Of a stretch of 64,000 bases of DNA, positions 58,776 to 64,000 are shown piece after piece. Source of the DNA: Streptomyces sp. XY006 (lineage in GTDB: Bacteria; Actinomycetota; Actinomycetes; Streptomycetales; Streptomycetaceae); NCBI RefSeq assembly GCF_002237655.1, contig NZ_NOKT01000007.1:186001-250000 (forward strand), read 5' to 3'. The notes beneath the pieces were generated by a model. That model made no database searches and was not told the DNA's origin. It saw nothing but the letters and a program-made list of their open reading frames with translations. The first letter of the stretch is position 1. Every line of letters starts with the position of its first letter. The position numbers and the translations under genes were made by a program.

Positions 58776-59378
58776 ATGACCGCCCCGACGACCGTGCGCC
58801 GTGCCCCGCTCGCCGCCCTGGCCCTCGCCGCCGCCCTGGCCCTCACCGGATGCGGTGAGCTGCGCGCCTCGGACGCGACGGCCGGGGCCACCCCCGGCGC
58901 CTCCGCCCGGTCGCCCTCGCCCACCGCCCCGGGAGCCTCGCCGTACGTGGAGCCCGGGGCCCGCGACGGCGCCCCGCACCACAACGAGAACAACGCCTAT
59001 CGCCGACCGGGCGAGATGTCCCCGGAGCACGCGCGTGACGCCGAGCGGGAGGCGAGCCGGATCCGACCGGTCCTGCGGCGGCTGTGGAAGCAGCGCACGT
59101 GGGACCCGGCCTCCGTGAAGGCGGCACTGCTCCGGCTCGGCTACGAGGAGGAGCGCGTCGGCGCCGACGGCACGCGGCTCGGCGGGACCCTCACCGTGAC
59201 GGAGATGCTCTCGCGCTACGACGACGGCCGCCGCGTCACGCCCGAGGGGGCCCGGATCGCGCTGCGCGTCCACGACGACGCCTGCGTCACGGCGTTCGTG
59301 CAGCCGTCGAACACCGACGCGACAGCCAACGGCCCGTACCCGGAGACCGGCTGCTTCGCGCCGCCCGTCGGCCACTGA
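58776..59378 (+). CDS. Putative lipoprotein
   Basis: A 200-residue protein with a lipoprotein signal (ALAAALALTGC, lipobox L-T-G-C at about residue 26), a Ser/Pro/Ala linker, then a globular part: ASRIRPVLRRLWKQRTWDPA, VKAALLRLGYEEERVG, GARIALRVHDDACVTAFVQP, ending YPETGCFAPPVGH with two cysteines that may pair. No family name is recognised. Likely anchored outside the membrane. 42 bp downstream of kdpC and possibly co-transcribed. Confidence 0.75.
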   Translation: MTAPTTVRRAPLAALALAAALALTGCGELRASDATAGATPGASARSPSPTAPGASPYVEPGARDGAPHHNENNAYRRPGEMSPEHARDAEREASRIRPVLRRLWKQRTWDPASVKAALLRLGYEEERVGADGTRLGGTLTVTEMLSRYDDGRRVTPEGARIALRVHDDACVTAFVQPSNTDATANGPYPETGCFAPPVGH

Positions 59379-59447
59379 ACCCCCGGGCGCCCGCCCTCAC
59401 CCGTCCGTACGCGCCGGGCAGGGCGCGGTCGGAAGGCGGCCCGCACG

Positions 59448-60632
59448 ATGAGAGGCATGACCGACACCGACAGGACCGGGACCTTCCCGGCCGGGACCTC
59501 CGCAGCCCTGACCGGGAGCGACCGGCCCGCGGGGGATCCCGCGCCGGCCTCCGCCGTGACCGACCTGCGGCGCGTCGGGGCGCACCCCGACTTCTGGTAC
59601 CCCGTCGCACGGTCGCGGAGCGTACGGCGCGGGCGGGTGCGGGCGACCTCCTTCGCCGGGGAGCGCATCGCGCTCTACCGCGGGCGCAGCGGCACCGTCC
59701 ACGCGCTGGAGGACCGGTGCGCCCACCGGCAGGTGCCGCTGAGCATGGGCGTCGTCGAGGGCGAGACGCTGCGCTGCTGCTACCACGCCTGGGCCTACCG
59801 GGGCGACGGCCGCATCTCGCAGATCCCGTACCTGTCCAAGGGCGACCGCAGGCCGCCGCGCGGCGTGCGCGGCTACCCCGTCCGGGAGGCCTACGGCCTG
59901 GTGTTCGTCTTCCCCGGCGACCCGGACAAGGCCGCCGTGACACCGCTGCCCGAGCTGCCGGCCTTCGGCTCGCCGCGCTACCTCACCCTGACCTACGCGC
60001 GCAGTGTGCGCTGCCACTACTCGTTCATGCACGAGAACCTGCTCGACATGAACCACCAGTTCCTCCACCGGGGCGTCGTCGGCCGACTGCGTCCGGAACT
60101 GCTCGACCGCCGCACCGACGCCCGGTCGGTGGAGGCCAGGTACCTGTTCACGCACACCGGCGGGAAGCGGAACCGGGGCGCCAGTCTGCTGGCCGCCGAG
60201 GGCATCGCAGGCCGCGACTCCAGCGACGTCATGACCATCCGGACCGTGTACCCGTACCAGACGCTCGACCTGGTCCCGGAGCACGCCGAGCGCCCCGCCT
60301 TCCGGCTCTGGGTCGCCTACGTGCCCGAGGACGCCGAGCAGCGCAGATGCCACACCTACGGCCTGCTGATGATCGAGAAGCCGCGGGTGCCCGGCGCCCT
60401 GCAGCTGGCCCGGCCGCTGATCCGGCGGTTCACCGAGCGTGTGTTCGCCGAGGACCGGATGGCCGTCGAGGCCGAGCAGCGGGCCTGGGACGAGCAGGGG
60501 GAGGACCGCAACCAGGAGGTGTTCTCCCTGATCCTGGACCTCCGCGAGGTGCTGCGCAGCAACGGCGTGCCGATCGCGGCAGGGCCCCGCCCCGCCGGCT
60601 GCGGCTCCGCCGGGCCGTGCGGCGGCGGGTGA
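59448..60632 (+). CDS. Rieske [2Fe-2S] non-haem iron oxygenase
   Basis: A 394-residue Rieske oxygenase. The N-terminal Rieske site is CAHRQVPLSMG ... CCYHAW (C-x-H and C-x2-H). The mononuclear iron site lies in HENLLDMNHQFLHRG (Asp and two His). The rest is the usual helix-grip catalytic domain. It resembles cholesterol/phenylpropionate-type or chlorophyllide-type oxygenases, but the substrate is unknown and no ferredoxin or reductase gene adjoins it. ATG 59448 has GGAAGG; ATG 59457 is an alternative. Confidence 0.87.
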   Translation: MRGMTDTDRTGTFPAGTSAALTGSDRPAGDPAPASAVTDLRRVGAHPDFWYPVARSRSVRRGRVRATSFAGERIALYRGRSGTVHALEDRCAHRQVPLSMGVVEGETLRCCYHAWAYRGDGRISQIPYLSKGDRRPPRGVRGYPVREAYGLVFVFPGDPDKAAVTPLPELPAFGSPRYLTLTYARSVRCHYSFMHENLLDMNHQFLHRGVVGRLRPELLDRRTDARSVEARYLFTHTGGKRNRGASLLAAEGIAGRDSSDVMTIRTVYPYQTLDLVPEHAERPAFRLWVAYVPEDAEQRRCHTYGLLMIEKPRVPGALQLARPLIRRFTERVFAEDRMAVEAEQRAWDEQGEDRNQEVFSLILDLREVLRSNGVPIAAGPRPAGCGSAGPCGGG

Positions 60633-60642
60633 GGGCGGCCGC

Positions 60643-60951
60643 TCAGGGCCGGGGGTTGGTGCGCTGCCAGCGGGGCCGGGCGTCGAGACCGCGCCGGCCC
60701 GCCACCGAGGCGCACCGCGGGCACTGACGCCGCACCCGGTCCGCCGCGCCGCCGGACTCAGGGAAGGTGTCCGGCCACCTCACGTGGGGGAAGCGCACGA
60801 GCCGGGAGCGGCTCAGGGACAGCCCGCAGACGGTCTCGTTGCGGCCCGGCTCCCAGGCGTGCACCTCCCCGGAGGGCAGCCGGCGCCGGCCCTCCTCCTC
60901 GTCGGTCCACTGCCCGGACGCCGCGACGGCGTACTGCCTGGTCCGTGCCAT
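60643..60951 (-). CDS. Small uncharacterised protein with CPRC motif
   Basis: A 102-residue protein. SGEVHAWEPGRNETVCGLSL and RVRRQCPRCASVAG give three cysteines and a histidine that could bind one zinc. It ends in a basic tail. Proteins of this type are frequent in Streptomyces, function unknown to me. ATG at 60951 lies 5 bp after the SRPBCC gene, so it is probably its operon partner, though no ribosome site is evident. Confidence 0.6.
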   Translation of the reverse strand: MARTRQYAVAASGQWTDEEEGRRRLPSGEVHAWEPGRNETVCGLSLSRSRLVRFPHVRWPDTFPESGGAADRVRRQCPRCASVAGRRGLDARPRWQRTNPRP

Positions 60952-60956
60952 GGAGG

Positions 60957-61370
60957 TCAGCCCGCCGGATGCTCGACGCGCAGCCGCACCTGCTCCTCCA
61001 GACGCCGCAGACTGGTGTCGAGGGCGTCGCCGACGGGTTCCTCGCCCGGGTCGTGGCCGGCGTCGAAGAACGACAGGTGCAGCGTCACCTCGCTGACCCC
61101 GCCGCCGACGCCCGCGACCTGGAGCCAGCCCGCGTAACCACCCTGCTCGCGCGTGCCCCATTCGAGCCGCATCTGCTCGGGCCTGGCCCGCAGCACGGCC
61201 GGGGTGTCCTCGTCGGTGCGGTCCTCGTGGACGGTGACGGCCGGCAGCTCCCCGGCCTCCACGTGCAGGGCGTCCGGCAGCCAGCTGTCCAGCCGTTCCA
61301 CGGCCGCGGCATGGTCGAAGACGTGCTCGGGCGGTGCGGGCATCGTGCGGGAACGTTCGTACTCGGTCAT
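60957..61370 (-). CDS. SRPBCC (START-like) family protein
   Basis: A 137-residue START/Bet v1-like fold: YERSRTMPAPPEHVFDHAAA (the usual first strand and helix), LDSWLPDALHVEAGELPAV, RLEWGTREQGGYAGWLQVAG, SEVTLHLSFFDAG, and a long C-terminal helix (ALDTSLRRLEEQVRLRVEHP). Such proteins bind hydrophobic ligands or modify lipids; the ligand is unknown. ATG at 61370. Confidence 0.83.
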   Translation of the reverse strand: MTEYERSRTMPAPPEHVFDHAAAVERLDSWLPDALHVEAGELPAVTVHEDRTDEDTPAVLRARPEQMRLEWGTREQGGYAGWLQVAGVGGGVSEVTLHLSFFDAGHDPGEEPVGDALDTSLRRLEEQVRLRVEHPAG

Positions 61371-61458
61371 CGCGGCACCCTCGGCTCGGGGACGTACAGC
61401 GCACCGCGTTCCCGGGCCGCCCGGTCCTAACCGCACGATCCCCGCAGGGTGCCCGGGA

Positions 61459-63126
61459 TCAGGCGTCGGACGCGGCATGGACCCGGCGGCCCTCCACGAA
61501 CGTCTGCAGCACCCGTGTCCCGGCGATCTCCTCCGGCGGGCCCGCGAACGGGTCGCGGTCCAGCACCACCAGGTCCGCGGAGCTGCCGACGGTGATGCTG
61601 CCGGTGATGTCGTCCAGGTGGTTCACATGGGCGCTGCCCGCCGTGTAGGCCGCCAGGGCGGTGCCGAGGTCGAGGCGCTGCTCCGGGAAGAAGGCGGGGG
61701 TGCCCTGGGGGGCGTCCGGGGCGACGCGGTTGACGGCCACATGGACCGCCTGGAGCGGATCGGGGCTGCTCACCGGCCAGTCACTGCCCGCGGCGAGGGT
61801 GGCGCCGGCGCGCAGCAGATCGCCGAAGGGGTACTGCCACGCGCCGCGTTCCGCGCCCAGGAAGGGCAGGGTCAGCTCGTCCATCTGCGGCTCGTGGGCG
61901 GCCCACAGCATCTGCAGATTGGCGCTCGCGCCCAGGGCGCGAAAACGCGGCAGGTCGTCGGGGTGGACGACCTGGAGGTGCGCCAGGTGGTGCCGGGTGC
62001 CGCGCCGGCCGTTGGCCGTGCGGGCGGACTCCACCGCGTCGAGCGCCTCGCGCACCGCACGGTCGCCCAGGGCGTGGAAGTGCACCTGGAAGTCCAGCGC
62101 GTCGAGTTCGGTGACGTACTTCCGGAGCTCTCCGGGCTCGACGAAGCTGATCCCGCTGTTGTCCGAGGCGCAGCCGCACCGGGTCAGATACGGGGCGAGC
62201 ATCGCGGCGGTGTGGTTCTCGGCGATGCCGTCCTGCATGATCTTCACCGTGCCGGCCCGGAACCGGCCCCGGCTCAACTCCTCGCGGCGGGCCACCAGTT
62301 CGGGGATCTGCTCGGCGCCGCGCTCCCGGTCCCACCACAGCGCGCCGACGACCCGCGCGGTGAGCAGGCCCCGGTCGAGGGCGGTCCGGTAGGAGGGCGC
62401 CGGGTCGGTCATGTTCGTGTACGTCCCGACGATGGCGTCCTGCCAGGCGGTGACGCCGTGGGAGTGCAGCACCGCCTGGGCGCGCAGCAGCGCGGCGAGC
62501 TGTTCCTCCGGGGTCGGGTCGGGCACCAGGCGGCCCACCAGATGGGCGGCGCCCTCCTGGAGCATCCCGGTCGGATGGCCGTCGGCGTCCCGCTCGATCC
62601 GGCCGTCGACCGGGTCGGGGGTGCGGGCGTCGATGCCCGCGCGTTCCAGGGCCCGGCTGTTCACCCAGGCGCCGTGGTGGTCGCGGTTGGGCAGGAAGAC
62701 CGGCCGGTCCGGGACGACCGCGTCGAGGGCCGCCGCGGTGGGGGAGCCGCCGGGGAACGCCTCCAGGGACCAGCCGCCCCCGGTGATCCACTCGGCGTCC
62801 GGATGCGCGTCCGCGTAGGCCTTGATCCTGCGCAGGTACGCGTCGGGGTCGACCGTGTCGCCGAGATGGCACAGACCGAGTTCGAGGCCCGCCCCCAGCG
62901 GATGGACGTGCGCGTCCTGGAAGCCGGGCAGCAGCAGTTTCCCGGCGAGGCCGACGACCTCGGTGCGCGGCCCGATCAGCTCGCGCACCTCGTCGTGGCC
63001 GACGGCCGCGATCCGCCCGCCGCGCACGGCCACCGAGGTGGCGCGGCTGCGGGCGGCGTCGACGGTGTGCACGGGGCCGCCGGTGAAGACCAGGTCGGCG
63101 GGGCCCGTGGCGTGAGGGTGTGACAT
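61459..63126 (-). CDS. YtcJ-like metal-dependent amidohydrolase
   Basis: A 555-residue amidohydrolase of the amidohydrolase_3/YtcJ group. LLPGFQDAHVHPLGAGLELG has the H-x-H metal motif, EWITGGGWSLEAFPGGSPTA and RPVFLPNRDHHGAWVNSRAL are family blocks, KIMQDGIAENHTAAMLAPYL carries the bridging Lys region, VHFHALGDRAVREALDAVE the next His, and LAAGSDWPVSSPDPLQAVH the catalytic Asp. Hydrolyses an amide, perhaps N-formyl. Length is typical. It follows the permease gene on the same strand 20 bp away, so the permease may import its substrate. Confidence 0.9.
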   Translation of the reverse strand: MSHPHATGPADLVFTGGPVHTVDAARSRATSVAVRGGRIAAVGHDEVRELIGPRTEVVGLAGKLLLPGFQDAHVHPLGAGLELGLCHLGDTVDPDAYLRRIKAYADAHPDAEWITGGGWSLEAFPGGSPTAAALDAVVPDRPVFLPNRDHHGAWVNSRALERAGIDARTPDPVDGRIERDADGHPTGMLQEGAAHLVGRLVPDPTPEEQLAALLRAQAVLHSHGVTAWQDAIVGTYTNMTDPAPSYRTALDRGLLTARVVGALWWDRERGAEQIPELVARREELSRGRFRAGTVKIMQDGIAENHTAAMLAPYLTRCGCASDNSGISFVEPGELRKYVTELDALDFQVHFHALGDRAVREALDAVESARTANGRRGTRHHLAHLQVVHPDDLPRFRALGASANLQMLWAAHEPQMDELTLPFLGAERGAWQYPFGDLLRAGATLAAGSDWPVSSPDPLQAVHVAVNRVAPDAPQGTPAFFPEQRLDLGTALAAYTAGSAHVNHLDDITGSITVGSSADLVVLDRDPFAGPPEEIAGTRVLQTFVEGRRVHAASDA

Positions 63127-63146
63127 GGGGGAGGCTCCAGGAAGGG

Positions 63147-64000
63147 TCAGACCGCCGTGCGGTCCATCGGCAGGGAGAGGGCCTCGGCGTCGGTGCCGTG
63201 CCCCGTCGAGAAGTACGGCGAGCGCCGGACGTACTTGGCGACGGCCGCCATGGCGAGACCGGCGAGCACGATCACGGCGGGCAGCGCGAACATGAACCAG
63301 CCGTTGTCCGGGCTCGGTTCGAAGTGATCGCTCATGGTCAGGTACGAGTATCCGAGGTAGCCGCCGAGCCCCAGCAGCACCAGCCCGGACGCGGCGGGCA
63401 CCCCCACGGCGAGCAGCGCCTCACGCGGCCCCCGGTGCCGGGCGGACCGGAAGCGCACGGCGCAGGCGAGCGCCGTGAGGCCGTAATAGAGGGACACGAT
63501 CAGACCGATCGCGTTGACGGCCGCCAGCAGCATGTCGCTGAGCCTGGGGATCGCGACGGCGCACCCCGCGATCAGGGCGCCGACGGCCGTCACCACGACC
63601 GTGCCGGCGGCCGGGGTGCCGTAGCGCGGATGGACCCGGGTCCACTGCGGGCCCATGGTGCGGTCGCGGCCCATGGCGAGCAGTCCGCGCGCCGTGGGGA
63701 TGAGGGTGGCCTGCACCGAGGCGACCGCGGAGAACATCAGCGCGACCAGCGGCAGGGTGGCCCACGGCTCGGCGGCCAGCTTCTCCCCCAGATAGGGCAG
63801 TGCCTGCGGGCCGTTGCGCACCAGTTCCGCCAGGCTCATCTCGCGCTGGAAGGCGACCGACGCGAAGAGGAACAGACCGAGCATGGCGAACAGGGCGATC
63901 AGACCGCCGCGCGCCGAGTCGCCCGGGCTCCTGGTCTCCTCGGTGACACTGAACGCCGCGTCCCAGCCCCAGAAGAAGAACACCGCCAGGACCAGCCCCT
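63147..64000 (-). CDS. APC-family amino acid/polyamine permease, C-terminal part
   Basis: The visible 283 codons are the C-terminal part of an APC permease; the 5' end lies beyond the right edge. FFFWGWDAAFSVTEETRSPG is the conserved segment at TM6 (E-E-T-R/K), LMFSAVASVQATLIPTARGL and LLAMGRDRTMGPQWTRVHPR the TM8 region, then helices up to VLAGLAMAAVAKYVRR and a cytosolic tail. Substrates of this family are amino acids or amines. It is upstream of, and probably co-transcribed with, the amidohydrolase. Confidence 0.88.
   Translation of the reverse strand, partial: GLVLAVFFFWGWDAAFSVTEETRSPGDSARGGLIALFAMLGLFLFASVAFQREMSLAELVRNGPQALPYLGEKLAAEPWATLPLVALMFSAVASVQATLIPTARGLLAMGRDRTMGPQWTRVHPRYGTPAAGTVVVTAVGALIAGCAVAIPRLSDMLLAAVNAIGLIVSLYYGLTALACAVRFRSARHRGPREALLAVGVPAASGLVLLGLGGYLGYSYLTMSDHFEPSPDNGWFMFALPAVIVLAGLAMAAVAKYVRRSPYFSTGHGTDAEALSLPMDRTAV

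Overview
The window is very GC-rich, with strong third-position G/C bias, frequent GTG starts, ATGA/GTGA gene overlaps and typical actinomycete families (ergothioneine operon, SapA-like spore protein, SH3-type secreted proteins, KdpFABC, dodecin, many TetR/MarR/LysR/LacI regulators). It looks like ordinary Streptomyces chromosome. I see no rRNA, tRNA, insertion sequence, prophage, CRISPR array or large biosynthetic cluster.

Layout. 1-585: 5' end of a solute:sodium symporter and its DUF485 partner. 1059-1856: HAD hydrolase and dodecin. 1971-6368: the egtABCD ergothioneine operon (minus strand, translationally coupled). 6661-9527: a PARG-like protein overlapping a MazF-like protein tail to tail, then an amidase. 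9783-16423: an envelope block with a SapA-like protein, a zinc-ribbon membrane protein, an FHA-like protein coupled to a Ser/Thr kinase that carries an extracellular transglycosylase-like domain, and three secreted SH3-like proteins. 16720-28330: housekeeping and stress genes (VOC, MFS, YbhB, CapA, archease, two coupled DJ-1 proteins, hydrolase, phosphoribosyltransferase, TerC, CoA transferase, LysR, TetR). 28571-33354: a four-gene PaoABCD/YagTSRQ-like molybdenum aldehyde/xanthine oxidoreductase operon, divergent from its TetR neighbour across a long perfect inverted repeat. 33602-46757: redox and regulatory genes. 46846-52814: a helical-repeat protein, an HSP90-family ATPase and a 977-residue TPR protein. 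52980-54012: a leader-peptide-like ORF with attenuator-like hairpins before a GST-fold gene. 54157-58733: kdp operon. 58776-64000: lipoprotein, Rieske oxygenase, SRPBCC protein, amidohydrolase, and part of an APC permease.

The most striking anomaly is in kdpA. About 145 bp near its 3' end (about 55818-55962) read as the reverse complement of the expected KdpA C-terminal coding sequence. The frame ends early at 505 residues, and the expected tail (last helix) is encoded on the opposite strand. Other points for a second look are the HSP90-TPR pair, the FHA/kinase/transglycosylase/SH3 envelope cluster, the attenuator-like leader before the GST gene, several exact operator-like palindromes beside regulators, and a set of short tandem duplications in intergenic DNA, some of which copy the stop-codon region of the preceding gene.
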